Assembly (NCBI GenBank): GCA_900539225.1
Contig: UQBO01000003.1
Location: 95,511-159,510, forward strand
Direction: 5' to 3'
DNA: 64,000 nucleotides
Source: an uncultured Eubacteriales bacterium
GTDB taxonomy: Bacteria > Bacillota > Clostridia > Tissierellales > Peptoniphilaceae
The notes beneath the pieces were generated by a model that saw nothing but the letters and a program-made list of their open reading frames with translations, was not told the DNA's origin and made no database searches. Positions 34,707 through 44,274 of the stretch are shown here, piece after piece. Each line of letters starts with the position of its first letter. Within the stretch, counting starts at the first letter, position 1. The position numbers were made by a program, and so were the translations under genes.

Positions 34707-36066
34707 CTTGATAAGCCTAGTAGTATTATCATTCTTACTCATTTCATGCGCGCCAAAAAATACAATATCAAACCCAGACCTATATGGCGTTTGGCAAGTG
34801 AAAGAGATAAAGGACGTAGAGGAAAAGCAAAAAGAGGTCGACGCGGCGCTTAGGGTAGACGACTACATCTACATCAGTGACGATGACTACATCATAGGTA
34901 ACGATGTCATCAAAGATGCCAAAACTAAATATAGAAAAGTATCTTTGAAGGACTATCTATTCTTTAATTACAAGATAGAGCTTAATGATATGGGTGGCCT
35001 TGATGCAGATGTTTACTCCATATATGAAGATGATAGCTTCAGATACGACCTCATCATAAGCGGGGACAAGATGATGATTAAGCTAGGTAAGTACCTCTAC
35101 ACGCTTACAAAGACTGACAAGGCCCTTGATGAAGTGCATATGAAGGAGTTAGTTGCTCTTGTAGATAGCACTGAAGCAGGTGCTAGCGAAGCCATAGATG
35201 AAAATATTGGCTTTTTACTAGGTTTTAGAGAAGACAAAGACGGCACATCGACTTACAAGACCATATACATGCAGCCTTACAAGGGCGAAGCTTATGAGCT
35301 TGACTACCTACTCGTGCCAAGACGCGATGGCTTTGCAAGGATCGAGTGCGCCAAAATTGAAAAGGACGGTATTTATCAAGAAGACTTCTTAGTTATTAAT
35401 GACCATGTCAATACTTTTGAATCGCTTGTACTATATGATGCGCAAAACGAAAAAGAGCTTGATAGGATGAGAAAGATACTCTTCGTTGGCAACGACTATT
35501 TCTCATATGAGATAGAGTCAAAGCTTAGGGACAATGGCGACATAGGTATATATTTCTTAGATAATTACAGCCAAGACAATAAAGCCGCTCTCCGTGAACT
35601 TATAGATGAGGGAGAAACAGATAATACAAAGACCTATAGTATGGATGAGTTTAAAAACAGCTTAAACGATGCGAGAAACTTAACAGTAGTAAGGAACAAC
35701 GGCTACTGGATACTTAAGCAAAGGGACTACGACATGAAGTATCCGGGCCTATATAAGGACAGCTACGTCATGAAGAAGCCAAATAAAAATCTTGTGCGCT
35801 TCGACGAGCTCTACTTCAATTACGAGACATTGAAAGAGAAGTTTCCTAAGCTTAAGGACGCCTTTAGTGCGCCAAACAAGTCCATGGTCATGATATATAA
35901 GGACAAGACGCTCTCTGCTTACAGTTTATATAGAGACGAGATTATGGATGAGATCTTCTCCATCGATTTAAACTCAAAAATCATAATGAATGAGTGGGCA
36001 CTTGGCCAATACGGTGATATGTGGAAGGAAAAATTTATCTCGCTTGGCGCGAAGAAGATAAAATAA
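34690..36066 (+). CDS. lipoprotein of unknown function in the two-component operon
   Basis: A 458-residue protein with a lipoprotein signal: MKKILSLISL followed by a hydrophobic run and the lipobox LLISC with Cys20. The mature part is rich in D, K and Y and contains NPDLYGVWQVKEI near the start, suggestive of a lipocalin-like first domain; the rest I do not recognise. The gene overlaps the histidine kinase gene by 17 bases, so it is probably an accessory of the sensor or a target of the regulon. It is followed by a new promoter. Confidence 0.75.
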   Translation: MKKILSLISLVVLSFLLISCAPKNTISNPDLYGVWQVKEIKDVEEKQKEVDAALRVDDYIYISDDDYIIGNDVIKDAKTKYRKVSLKDYLFFNYKIELNDMGGLDADVYSIYEDDSFRYDLIISGDKMMIKLGKYLYTLTKTDKALDEVHMKELVALVDSTEAGASEAIDENIGFLLGFREDKDGTSTYKTIYMQPYKGEAYELDYLLVPRRDGFARIECAKIEKDGIYQEDFLVINDHVNTFESLVLYDAQNEKELDRMRKILFVGNDYFSYEIESKLRDNGDIGIYFLDNYSQDNKAALRELIDEGETDNTKTYSMDEFKNSLNDARNLTVVRNNGYWILKQRDYDMKYPGLYKDSYVMKKPNKNLVRFDELYFNYETLKEKFPKLKDAFSAPNKSMVMIYKDKTLSAYSLYRDEIMDEIFSIDLNSKIIMNEWALGQYGDMWKEKFISLGAKKIK

Positions 36067-36072
36067 TTAGGC

Positions 36073-36101
36073 TTGCAAATAGCCCTCATATGTAGTATAA
36101 T
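36073..36101 (+). promoter_or_regulatory. sigma-A promoter for the small membrane protein gene
   Basis: TTGCAA (36073-36078) and TATAAT (36096-36101) separated by exactly 17 bases, starting six bases after the lipoprotein stop. The gene start at 36127 follows with AAGGTGA as ribosome-binding site. Confidence 0.7.
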
Positions 36102-36126
36102 TAGTAATCATAGCGAAGGTGAAGTA

Positions 36127-36507
36127 ATGGGTACTATAAAATCAATTTTAGAAAAAATACTTACAGAAGTAAAACCATATATGACAGAGACATCGCTTCT
36201 ATTTATAGTTGCACTTGTCTTTGCTGTTTTAGTTTTATTTTTGCACATAGCCTTTATGAAGTATAAGTTTGTTAAGTATATACCGACTATAGGCTTAATA
36301 ATATTTGCTGCAGTAGTTTTATTAAAGGGCAATAAGAGAAGCATATTGCAAGCGTCAATCGTTGACATGAAGCTTGCCATCATGTCCTTAACGGCGGCAT
36401 TTACATCACTCTTTGTAGCTATAGCGATGGGGTCGATGGCGAAGAGGAGAAAGTCAAGGAAGACCAGAGTAAGTACAAAAGCTAAGAGTGACGAAACAAG
36501 TAAATAG
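36127..36507 (+). CDS. small membrane protein, unknown function
   Basis: A 126-residue protein with about three hydrophobic segments (about 23-44, 50-70 and 80-105) and a strongly basic C-terminal tail (KRRKSRKTRVSTKAK). ATG at 36127 is chosen because it follows a good ribosome-binding site and a promoter that would leave an earlier start at 36073 untranscribed. I do not recognise a family. It is likely a one-gene transcript. Confidence 0.7.
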   Translation: MGTIKSILEKILTEVKPYMTETSLLFIVALVFAVLVLFLHIAFMKYKFVKYIPTIGLIIFAAVVLLKGNKRSILQASIVDMKLAIMSLTAAFTSLFVAIAMGSMAKRRKSRKTRVSTKAKSDETSK

Positions 36508-36527
36508 AGTAGATCATATAAAAATAC

Positions 36528-36560
36528 AAGAGTAGACAGATTTGCCTACTCTTTTTTTGC
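36528..36560. terminator. terminator between convergent genes
   Basis: Stem AAGAGTAG / CTACTCTT with a 10-base loop followed by a run of T. The - strand GIY-YIG gene ends inside the right arm (stop at 36546-36548), so the hairpin also closes that transcript. Confidence 0.75.
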
Positions 36561-36809
36561 GTCTTCTGCTATTAAGTTTAATTTTGCTTCTTTCGTAAGC
36601 TTTTTAATCGCTGACTCTCTTTGCATCGCTTCTTCTTTAGTAAGGAAGCTCTCATAGTGAACCAGCTCAAAGGGGCCGCGGCCTCTTGTGTACTTCGCGC
36701 CCTTGCCGCTCCTATGTTTTTCTATGCGCTTATAAATATTATCAGTGTAGCCAGTGTAGATGGAGCCATCCTTGCACCTAAGCATGTAGATATAATAAAG
36801 CTTATTCAT
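36546..36809 (-). CDS. GIY-YIG nuclease-domain protein (YhbQ/UPF0213-like)
   Basis: An 87-residue single-domain protein that is little more than the GIY-YIG fold: YYIYMLRCKDGSIYTGYTDNIYKRIEKH holds the GIY (here Y-I-Y) and YIG-equivalent (YTGYT) segments and the conserved arginine, and HYESFLTKEEAMQRESAIKKL holds the glutamate helix. Cellular role unclear; related proteins are structure-specific nucleases. Its start overlaps the recX stop by one base, so it is co-transcribed with recX. Confidence 0.88.
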   Translation of the reverse strand: MNKLYYIYMLRCKDGSIYTGYTDNIYKRIEKHRSGKGAKYTRGRGPFELVHYESFLTKEEAMQRESAIKKLTKEAKLNLIAEDAKKE

Positions 36810-37249
36810 TATAGATCGACTATGTCCTTGATGTCGGAGTAGTCAAAGCCTCTGCTTATTAAAAAGCGAATAATCTTGTTCTTTCTCTTGTATGGATCGG
36901 TCTCGCTCTTAGTCGCCTCGAGCTTTCTCTCGTAAGCATCTTTAAGCGCCTCATACTCCATATCACTTGCTTCTTCAATTGCTTCTTCAATCTTATCGTC
37001 ATCGATGCCTCTTTGTTTTAACTCGTAGACTATCTTTCTCGCGCCTTTGTTCTTGATACGAAAACTATCTTCTACAAAAAACTTTACGTATAAATCGTCA
37101 TCGACAAGGCCTACTTCTTCTATGTAGTCACAGACTTCACTCGTTTCTTCATCGCTGAAGCCTTTCCTGATTAAGTAATCGTAGACATCCTTCTTCGTCT
37201 TAATGTTCTTCAAATATTTAATTGCATAATTATAAGCTTTCTCGTTCAT
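36809..37249 (-). CDS. recX: regulatory protein RecX
   Basis: Inhibits or tunes the RecA filament. The 146-residue helical protein has the RecX pattern: LRKGFSDEETSEVCDYIEEVGLVDDDLYVKFFVEDSF and KGARKIVYELKQRGIDDDKIEEA, then KNKIIRFLISRGFDYSDI. AGAGGTG precedes the ATG. No recA lies nearby. It is upstream of the GIY-YIG gene in a two-gene - strand operon. Confidence 0.87.
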   Translation of the reverse strand: MNEKAYNYAIKYLKNIKTKKDVYDYLIRKGFSDEETSEVCDYIEEVGLVDDDLYVKFFVEDSFRIKNKGARKIVYELKQRGIDDDKIEEAIEEASDMEYEALKDAYERKLEATKSETDPYKRKNKIIRFLISRGFDYSDIKDIVDL

Positions 37250-37349
37250 GATACACCTCTATAATTAATTCTAACATATTAGTAAATATTTTTCAATATC
37301 CATAGCAAAAACTATTGATTTGTGATAAAATAAAGGTGAGGTGAAAGCT

Positions 37350-37769
37350 GTGGACTTTTTTTCAATACTGTCTATGATATTAAAATATATATTCATCATA
37401 ATTATATATGCCTTCGTTTTTCAAATAGCGAAGATGATTTTTCAAGACATTAAGTCTACTCAAGTATCGAGGAAGGGCGCTTACTTAATGCTCGTCGATG
37501 ACGATGAGAAGGACAAGATATATCCAATCAGAGAGAGCTTAAGCGTCGGCCGCGATAGGTACTCAGACATAAGGCTTGATTATAATTTTGTGTCAAAAAA
37601 TCATTTTATAATTGAAGAGGAAGACGGGGAATACTACTTAAGTGATCTTGGCAGCAAGAACGGCACTTATGTCAATGGCACTAAGATTGAGGACGAAGTC
37701 ATCTTAGAGGACGGCGACATCATTGAGCTTAATGACATTAAATTTGTTTTTGTTAATAGGGAGATATAG
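37350..37769 (+). CDS. membrane-anchored FHA-domain protein
   Basis: A protein of about 139 residues with one N-terminal membrane helix (about 8-28) and a C-terminal FHA domain: SLSVGRDRYSDIRLDYNFVSKNHFIIE, then DLGSKNGTYVNGTKI, which carry the GR, SxxH and NG signatures for phosphothreonine peptide binding. GTG at 37350 has GAGG eight bases upstream; GTG at 37341 is the alternative. It directly precedes the rodA-like gene. The order FHA-RodA-PBP resembles the actinobacterial fhaAB-rodA-pbpA group. Confidence 0.85.
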   Translation: MDFFSILSMILKYIFIIIIYAFVFQIAKMIFQDIKSTQVSRKGAYLMLVDDDEKDKIYPIRESLSVGRDRYSDIRLDYNFVSKNHFIIEEEDGEYYLSDLGSKNGTYVNGTKIEDEVILEDGDIIELNDIKFVFVNREI

Positions 37770-38999
37770 ATGAAAAAGAAAGTAAACATATCAAGACCCT
37801 TACTTTTGGTTTTCATGTTTGTAATACTTGAACTAAGTTTATTCTTCTTTTACAAAGACATGAAACCAACTAAAAATTTTATATATTATACGAGTGGCGT
37901 ACTTGTACTTATCTATTTACTAAATATCTTATTGATAAAGATATCACCAAAGGCAGACCGCTACTTAAACCTTATAGTCTCGATGCTATTTTCAATAGGG
38001 GCCTTCGAAATACTAAGGCTTGATGAGGCGAGTGGCTTTAGGCAAATCATATGGATAAGCATAGGCATAGTTGTTTTTTATCTAGCCATCTTTATAATGA
38101 CGGCTATGAAAAATAAATTTGATAAGATGTTTTTTATAGTCTTGGCACTCATCTACATACTCTTTATAATGACGCTTGTCTTTGGCAAGACAAAGTATGG
38201 GGCGAGAAACTGGATAAGGATAGGCAAGATTAGGTTTCAACCGGGTGAGTTCATCAAGATACTCTATATATTCTTGCAGGCGATTTACTATAAAAATTAT
38301 AAGCGCTACGCCTCAATCAAGTTTGGACCAGAGATATTCACGCTTATCTCATATAGCTTCATAATGTTTTTCTTCTTGCAAAAGGACCTTGGCTCAGCAG
38401 TTATTATCTACGGCATGATGATGTTTAGCGAGTTTGTCTTCGAGAAGAAAAAATATTTAAAATATGTTAATTTACTTTTAGCAGTTGTGATGAGCGTCGT
38501 GAGCTACTATTTATTTAGCCACGTAAGAATAAGGGTCTTGAGCTTTATCAATCCATGGGACTACATGGACGGCATAGGCTTACAGATAACACAGTCGCTC
38601 TTCGCCATCAGTTCAGGCGGTTTCGTCGGAACAGGCATCGGACTAGGACTGCCAAAGACTATACCCGTTGCGACAAGCGACTTTATCTTCGCAGCTATAT
38701 GCGAGGAGATGGGTACATTAGTTGGCATCGCAATCATAATGCTATTCATTATGCTAATATCAAGAATGTTTAAGATATCACTAAAGTCGAACGACACATT
38801 CTACAAAGCACTGAGCTTCAACTCGGCGGTATTATTCTCAATTCAGTCGCTACTGATTTTAGGCGGCGTACTTAAGCTAATACCACTGACAGGGGTTACC
38901 TTACCCTTCGTTGCCTATGGAGGAACGTCGATCCTCGCGTCTTTCATAGTACTAGCCATGGTGCAGTTTTCAAGCATAGAAGGTGAAGTCGATGGATAG
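37770..38999 (+). CDS. FtsW/RodA/SpoVE-family peptidoglycan polymerase
   Basis: A 409-residue protein with about ten membrane helices. Family landmarks are GARNWIRIGKIRFQPGEFIKI and LQKDLGSAVIIYGMM, then the long extracytoplasmic loop and the C-terminal PLTGVTLPFVAYGGTSILASF. This is a glycosyltransferase that works with a class B PBP, and such a PBP gene overlaps its 3' end. The gene starts at the base after the FHA gene's stop. Whether it acts in elongation (RodA) or division (FtsW) cannot be decided. Confidence 0.9.
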   Translation: MKKKVNISRPLLLVFMFVILELSLFFFYKDMKPTKNFIYYTSGVLVLIYLLNILLIKISPKADRYLNLIVSMLFSIGAFEILRLDEASGFRQIIWISIGIVVFYLAIFIMTAMKNKFDKMFFIVLALIYILFIMTLVFGKTKYGARNWIRIGKIRFQPGEFIKILYIFLQAIYYKNYKRYASIKFGPEIFTLISYSFIMFFFLQKDLGSAVIIYGMMMFSEFVFEKKKYLKYVNLLLAVVMSVVSYYLFSHVRIRVLSFINPWDYMDGIGLQITQSLFAISSGGFVGTGIGLGLPKTIPVATSDFIFAAICEEMGTLVGIAIIMLFIMLISRMFKISLKSNDTFYKALSFNSAVLFSIQSLLILGGVLKLIPLTGVTLPFVAYGGTSILASFIVLAMVQFSSIEGEVDG

Positions 39000-40383
39000 G
39001 ACGAATAAGAGAATTATAATTTCTTTAATAATATTTCTAGCGGCCTTCTTTGGGATTATAGTCTACTTGACATATTTCCAATTATTCTTGGCGAAAGACA
39101 TTAAGAACAATCCTTACAATAGAAGGAATAGGGTCGACGAAGAGAACGTTATTAGAGGAAATATTTACGATAGGAATGGCGTGGTCCTTGCCGAAACAAA
39201 AGTAAAGGGCGAAGAAAAGACGAGGGTTTATCCGTTTGGACAAAGATACTCGCATGTAATTGGTTACACAAGTAAAAAATATGGTAAGCAAGGTCTTGAA
39301 AGCACCTTCAATGACGTTTTGACGGGCACTGACAAGGACGATTACTTCAAGGATATCAGAAAGATATTTAATGACAGAGCTGGTAAGTCACTAGTTTTAT
39401 CTATAGATAACAATTTGGAAGCGCTTATTGAGAAAAACTTTGCTAAGGAAAAAGGCGCCGTCATTGTTATGGACAACAGAACTGGAGAGATACTTGCAAT
39501 GCACTCAAACCCTGGTTTTAATCCATCCACCATTGACCAAAACTGGGACGACTTTGTTAACTCAAATAATGGCGAGCTCTTAAATAGAGCAGCGCAAGGC
39601 CTATATCAACCGGGATCGACATTTAAACTCGTTAGTGCTATGGCGATACTTAAGTCAAAGCAGGACCTAAGCTACACAGATACAGGTAAGGAGACAGTCG
39701 ACTCATATATATTCAAAAACTCTGGCGGCAATAAATATGGCGAGGTCAATCTAAACACTGCCATGAGCAAATCCATTAACACATATTTCATAAATAAAGT
39801 TATGAATATGGATAAGGATGAATTTTTTGATACGATTGAAGAGTTTTACATCGATAAGGACTTTGATTTTGATTTGGTTTTTGCTAAGTCAAAGCTCAAT
39901 AGAGACGCCGGCAAAACTGAGATAGCTTCTGACGCCATTGGCCAAGGCTCGATACTCGTTAGTCCACTCAATATGCTTATGATGACGAGTGCCATCTGTA
40001 AGGAAGGCGTTATGATGAAGCCTTATTTAGTCAAGATGGTAAAGGATAATAAAGGCACTTTGCTTGAATCAACTAAGAGTGAAGTATACAAGACCATAGG
40101 CAAGAAAGAGGACGCCGATAAGGTTAAAGAGGCGATGATAGAGACTGCAAGGACTGGAACAGCAAGCTCCTTACAAAGAAAGGGCTTTACAATAGGTGCC
40201 AAAACTGGTACAGCTGAGCTCGGCAAAGGCAAGTACAACGCATGGCTTGTAAGCTTTATCCAGTCTGATAAGCTTGACTACAGTATCTGCGTTGTGAGTG
40301 AAGACCAAAGGAAGATGGGCTATCAAATGCAAGGCATTACTAAGATGATAAATGATTATCTAATAAAAAATTACAATAAATAG
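38992..40383 (+). CDS. class B penicillin-binding protein (transpeptidase)
   Basis: A bitopic protein of about 463 residues with an N-terminal membrane helix (about 9-30), a PBP dimerisation-like region with NRVDEENVIRGNIYDRNG, and a transpeptidase domain. Catalytic motifs: S209-T-F-K212 (in PGSTFKL), SxN as SIN in SKSINTYF, and KTG at 404-406. ATG at 38992 is chosen since AAGGTGA is eight bases upstream; it lies inside the RodA-like gene. Cognate partner of that polymerase. Length and layout resemble PbpA of Actinobacteria. Confidence 0.9.
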   Translation: MDRTNKRIIISLIIFLAAFFGIIVYLTYFQLFLAKDIKNNPYNRRNRVDEENVIRGNIYDRNGVVLAETKVKGEEKTRVYPFGQRYSHVIGYTSKKYGKQGLESTFNDVLTGTDKDDYFKDIRKIFNDRAGKSLVLSIDNNLEALIEKNFAKEKGAVIVMDNRTGEILAMHSNPGFNPSTIDQNWDDFVNSNNGELLNRAAQGLYQPGSTFKLVSAMAILKSKQDLSYTDTGKETVDSYIFKNSGGNKYGEVNLNTAMSKSINTYFINKVMNMDKDEFFDTIEEFYIDKDFDFDLVFAKSKLNRDAGKTEIASDAIGQGSILVSPLNMLMMTSAICKEGVMMKPYLVKMVKDNKGTLLESTKSEVYKTIGKKEDADKVKEAMIETARTGTASSLQRKGFTIGAKTGTAELGKGKYNAWLVSFIQSDKLDYSICVVSEDQRKMGYQMQGITKMINDYLIKNYNK

Positions 40384-40397
40384 AAAGGGATGTTAAT

Positions 40398-42191
40398 ATG
40401 GACGAATTAAAAACAAGAGATCAAATTGACGAAAAATTTAAGTGGGATTTGACAAAAATCTTTGAAAGCGATCAAAAGTGGGCTGAAGAGTATGACAGCT
40501 TCTGCAAAGACTTTACAAAGCTAAGTGATTATGAAGGAAGACTTGGTGAAAGCGCAAAGACTTTATTTGAATTCACTAAATTGAAATACGATTTAATTCA
40601 CAGACTTGAATTAATTTATGTTTATGCAAGTCTAAAGTTCTCGCAAGACACTACAGATACTAAGAGTCAAGAGCTTATTGATAAGGCACAAACTGCTGAA
40701 ATCAAATTCTCAACAAGCTTAGCCTTTGAATCACCTGAAATATTAAAACTAGGAAGAAAGAAGATTGAAGACTTTATAGCTGAAGAAAAAGGTCTTGAAG
40801 AGTATAGAAAGACTTTTGAAGACATTCTTAGATACGAAGCACACACATTAAGCGAAAAAGAAGAAGCACTTCTATCTAAAGCAGGCGACCTATATAGTGC
40901 ACCAGATGACATCTACCAAATGTTCTCATATGCTGATTTGAAATTTGATTCAGTAGCAGATAAAGATGGCGAGATGCATCCACTAAGCCCAGGCGTATTC
41001 ACTAAGCTATTGGCTTCAGATGACGAAGTATTAAGAAAAAATACATTCAACACATACTATGACAATTACGCTGACCATATTAATATGCTTGCGGCTACAT
41101 TAAAGGCAGCTGTTAAGAAAAACATCTTTAGAGCTGAAGTAAGAAACTTCAAGAGCGCTAGAGAAGCTGCATTATTTGCAAATGCTGTAGATGAAAAGAT
41201 CTATGACAATCTTATCGAGTCAGTTCATGACAAGATTCATTACCTTCATAGATATATGAAGCTTAGAAAGAAATACATGGGTCTTAAAGAGCAACACATG
41301 TATGACATCTATATGCCAATGGTAGGCAGCTTAAAATTTGAAATTGATTATCCAGAAGCAACAGAAATTATCAAAGAAGCAATCGCTCCACTTGGCAGTG
41401 AATATCAAGAAATTGCTTACAAGGGATATCATTCAAGATGGGTTGACGTATATGAAACAAAGGGCAAGAGAGGCGGAGCCTTCTCATCAGGTGTTAAGGG
41501 CACTTACCCATACATCTTATTAAACCATAATAAATCAGTTGACTCACTATTTACTTGCTGTCACGAAATGGGACACTCAATGCACTCATACCTAACAAAC
41601 ACTACTCAACCGATCCAATACGCTAACTACAGCATATTCTTAGCAGAAATAGCTTCAACTATGAATGAAACACTATTAACTCACTACATGATTGACAACG
41701 CTAAGACTAAGGAAGAAAAATTATACTTCATAGACAATTATCTTGAATCATTCAGAACTACATTATACAGACAAGCGATGTTTGCTGAATTTGAAAATAT
41801 AATTCACAAATACGCTCAAGAAGGCGGTACTATAAACGCGGATTTCTTAAACAAGACTTACTACGATTTAAATAAGTTCTACTATGGTGACGATGTGGTT
41901 GTTGACGAGAAAATCAAGTACGAATGGGCTAGAATACCTCACTTCTACTACAACTTCTACGTATTCCAATACTCAACAGGTATTAGCTGCGCAACTGAAT
42001 TTGCAAGAAAAGTGCTTTCTAAAGAAGAAGGAGCAGTAGAAAAATATCTTGGCTTCTTGTCAAAGGGCTCAAGCGAGTACCCAATCGATATACTTAAAGA
42101 AGCTGGCGTAGATATGACTACTAAGAACCCAATACTAAACAGTTTAGATACATTTAACGAGTTCATGGATAAGTTTGAAGAACTTATGTAG
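40398..42191 (+). CDS. pepF: oligoendopeptidase F
   Basis: Cytosolic M3B-family zinc metallopeptidase that trims oligopeptides. The 597-residue protein has the zinc motif H389-E-x-x-H393 in CHEMGHSMHS, preceded by the family segment KRGGAFSSGVKGTYPYILLN, and the Y/H-rich C-terminal part (HFYYNFYVFQYSTG) that lines the site. AAAGGGATG precedes the ATG. It stands between the PBP gene and cdaA with gaps of 14 and 8 bases. Confidence 0.95.
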   Translation: MDELKTRDQIDEKFKWDLTKIFESDQKWAEEYDSFCKDFTKLSDYEGRLGESAKTLFEFTKLKYDLIHRLELIYVYASLKFSQDTTDTKSQELIDKAQTAEIKFSTSLAFESPEILKLGRKKIEDFIAEEKGLEEYRKTFEDILRYEAHTLSEKEEALLSKAGDLYSAPDDIYQMFSYADLKFDSVADKDGEMHPLSPGVFTKLLASDDEVLRKNTFNTYYDNYADHINMLAATLKAAVKKNIFRAEVRNFKSAREAALFANAVDEKIYDNLIESVHDKIHYLHRYMKLRKKYMGLKEQHMYDIYMPMVGSLKFEIDYPEATEIIKEAIAPLGSEYQEIAYKGYHSRWVDVYETKGKRGGAFSSGVKGTYPYILLNHNKSVDSLFTCCHEMGHSMHSYLTNTTQPIQYANYSIFLAEIASTMNETLLTHYMIDNAKTKEEKLYFIDNYLESFRTTLYRQAMFAEFENIIHKYAQEGGTINADFLNKTYYDLNKFYYGDDVVVDEKIKYEWARIPHFYYNFYVFQYSTGISCATEFARKVLSKEEGAVEKYLGFLSKGSSEYPIDILKEAGVDMTTKNPILNSLDTFNEFMDKFEELM

Positions 42192-42199
42192 GAGGAACT

Positions 42200-43060
42200 A
42201 TGTTCGAGCAAATTAGCGATTTATTAGTAAACTTTAAACTAAGCTACCTTGTCGACATCACCATAATTGCGCTAATAATATATCAACTATACAAGCTTGT
42301 TAAGCAAACTAGAGCTGAGCAGCTAACCAAAGGCTTCTTGGCCTTGCTTATAGTTACCAAGCTAAGTGAAGTACTCCACCTATATACACTTAGGTGGCTT
42401 ATCGAAAACCTATTCAATGTAGGATTAATCGCTTTAGTTGTTGTATTTCAGCCAGAGTTGAGGCGTGGACTTGAGTATATAGGAAGGATGAAGTTCTTTT
42501 CTAAATCCATTTCCGATTTTAAAAAGGAAAACTTTTCAAGAACAGTTAATGAGATAGTTGATGCATGCCTATCGCTATCGAGACAAAAGATAGGCGCGCT
42601 TATCGTTATCGAGAGAAAAACTGGACTTAACGAGATAGTTGATACAGGAACCGATATAGATGGTCTTGTATCAAGCGATTTACTTATCAATATCTTTATA
42701 CCGAACACACCTCTTCATGACGGGGCGGTTGTTATTAAGAGCGATAAGGTAAGAGCTGCTGCATGCTTCTTGCCGCTAACAGATAATCAAAACGTTCCAA
42801 GAGAATTAGGCACAAGACATAGAGCGGCGCTTGGCGTAACTGAGATGAGTGACGCACTTGCTGTTATAGTATCTGAAGAAACAGGATCTATATCTACAGC
42901 AGAAGAAGGCGTTATTTCAAGATATCTAGACGAGAATACACTTAGAGAGAAACTACTTAGCGTTTATTTACCAGAAAGTAGCGAGGACAAAGCATTATTT
43001 AAATGGAGGTCAAAAGATGAAGATCAAGATGAAGAAGTTCAAGATCAAGAACAAGAGTAA
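42200..43060 (+). CDS. cdaA: diadenylate cyclase CdaA
   Basis: Makes c-di-AMP from two ATP. The 286-residue protein has about three N-terminal membrane helices (about 15-80) and the DAC domain with D174-G-A (PLHDGAVVI) and R206-H-R (GTRHRAALG). The C-terminal tail (KDEDQDEEVQDQEQE) is strongly acidic because its last 44 bases are also the start of cdaR in another frame. GdpP, the matching phosphodiesterase, is encoded at the left of the window. Confidence 0.94.
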   Translation: MFEQISDLLVNFKLSYLVDITIIALIIYQLYKLVKQTRAEQLTKGFLALLIVTKLSEVLHLYTLRWLIENLFNVGLIALVVVFQPELRRGLEYIGRMKFFSKSISDFKKENFSRTVNEIVDACLSLSRQKIGALIVIERKTGLNEIVDTGTDIDGLVSSDLLINIFIPNTPLHDGAVVIKSDKVRAAACFLPLTDNQNVPRELGTRHRAALGVTEMSDALAVIVSEETGSISTAEEGVISRYLDENTLREKLLSVYLPESSEDKALFKWRSKDEDQDEEVQDQEQE

Positions 43061-44264
43061 TATCATTGCTAAGATAGTCTCAGTCATCGTTGCCATCTTC
43101 CTTTGGTACTACGTTATGGGACTTGTCAATCCAGAAGAAACAAGAACATATAGAAATATAAACGTAGCATTTAAAAATGTTGAATACCTTAATAACACTA
43201 AGCTTGTTAATCTCGGACCAAATGAGGCGAAAGTTACAGTTCAAGTAAAGGGTAAGAAGAGCGAACTTGATAATATTAACGAAAACAATATCAAGGCAGC
43301 CATCGACTTTAGAGGCTACGATGCAGGCCAAGTTAGGATACCAGTTAAAGCCGAAATCATCGGTCAATACAATACTTTGCAAGTAACATCGGTCGGACCA
43401 AATGAGGTATTATTTAACCTTGACAGCGTTGAATCATATAAGAAGCCTATAGAGATAAGACAAAAGGGCGAGATAAAAGAAAATCACGCTTTGTCAGAGC
43501 TATCGATGGATGTTGAAAACGTTAAGCTAACTGGACCAGAAAGCTATTTGGCAAAAGTTGATAAAGTCATAGCCGAAATCGATTTAACAAATAAGGATAG
43601 GCCATTTACAATATCAAGTAAGCTATATGCAGTAGACATCAAGGACAATCAGATAGACCAAGTGAGCCTATATCCACAAGTTGTTAATATCAATGCACAG
43701 ATAGATAAGACAAAGTCGGTTAATATAGAGACAGACTTCGTAAGCCACCTACCAAGCAATTACAAGATAGTTAATATCAAGACTAGCCCACAAAAGATAG
43801 TTATTAAAGGACAAGATGGTCTAGATGCCATCAGCTCAATTAAGACAGAGAAGATAGAGGTTAATGATGCGGTTGAGCCTAAGGAAGGCGAAATCATTGT
43901 TAAGCCAATACTTCCACAAGGAGTTTCACTTCTTGATGAGAACGTAAATATATCTGTAACTTATGAGATAGAAGAAGAGGCTGAAAGAGAAATTAAAGTG
44001 CCACTAGCTAATCTTGATTTAAATAATCTAAAAGATGATTTGGAGCTAAGCGATGCAAATGAAGAATATATCACTTTGACATTGAAAGGATATAAGTCGA
44101 TTTTAGACAAGATAGACGAAGAAACATTTAAGCTTACAGCGGATGCAACAAATGTAACGACTGAAGGCAAACAGCAATTAAGACTTGAGCTAGTAAGCGA
44201 TAGTGAGTATATAGAGATACTTAATAACGCTATTAGTCTAGACTTTGTAATGAAGAATAATTAA
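43017..44264 (+). CDS. cdaR: CdaR (YbbR-domain) regulator of CdaA
   Basis: A 415-residue protein with one N-terminal membrane helix (about 19-38) after a very basic start (MKIKMKKFKIKNKS), then about four YbbR-like repeats with V-G-P-N-E-type turns (NLGPNEAKVTVQV, SVGPNEVLFNL). CdaR binds CdaA and adjusts its activity at the outer membrane face. GGAGG seven bases upstream supports the ATG, which lies 44 bases inside cdaA. glmM, the usual third gene, is not here. A terminator follows. Confidence 0.9.
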   Translation: MKIKMKKFKIKNKSNIIAKIVSVIVAIFLWYYVMGLVNPEETRTYRNINVAFKNVEYLNNTKLVNLGPNEAKVTVQVKGKKSELDNINENNIKAAIDFRGYDAGQVRIPVKAEIIGQYNTLQVTSVGPNEVLFNLDSVESYKKPIEIRQKGEIKENHALSELSMDVENVKLTGPESYLAKVDKVIAEIDLTNKDRPFTISSKLYAVDIKDNQIDQVSLYPQVVNINAQIDKTKSVNIETDFVSHLPSNYKIVNIKTSPQKIVIKGQDGLDAISSIKTEKIEVNDAVEPKEGEIIVKPILPQGVSLLDENVNISVTYEIEEEAEREIKVPLANLDLNNLKDDLELSDANEEYITLTLKGYKSILDKIDEETFKLTADATNVTTEGKQQLRLELVSDSEYIEILNNAISLDFVMKNN

Positions 44265-44274
44265 TATGAGGGAG

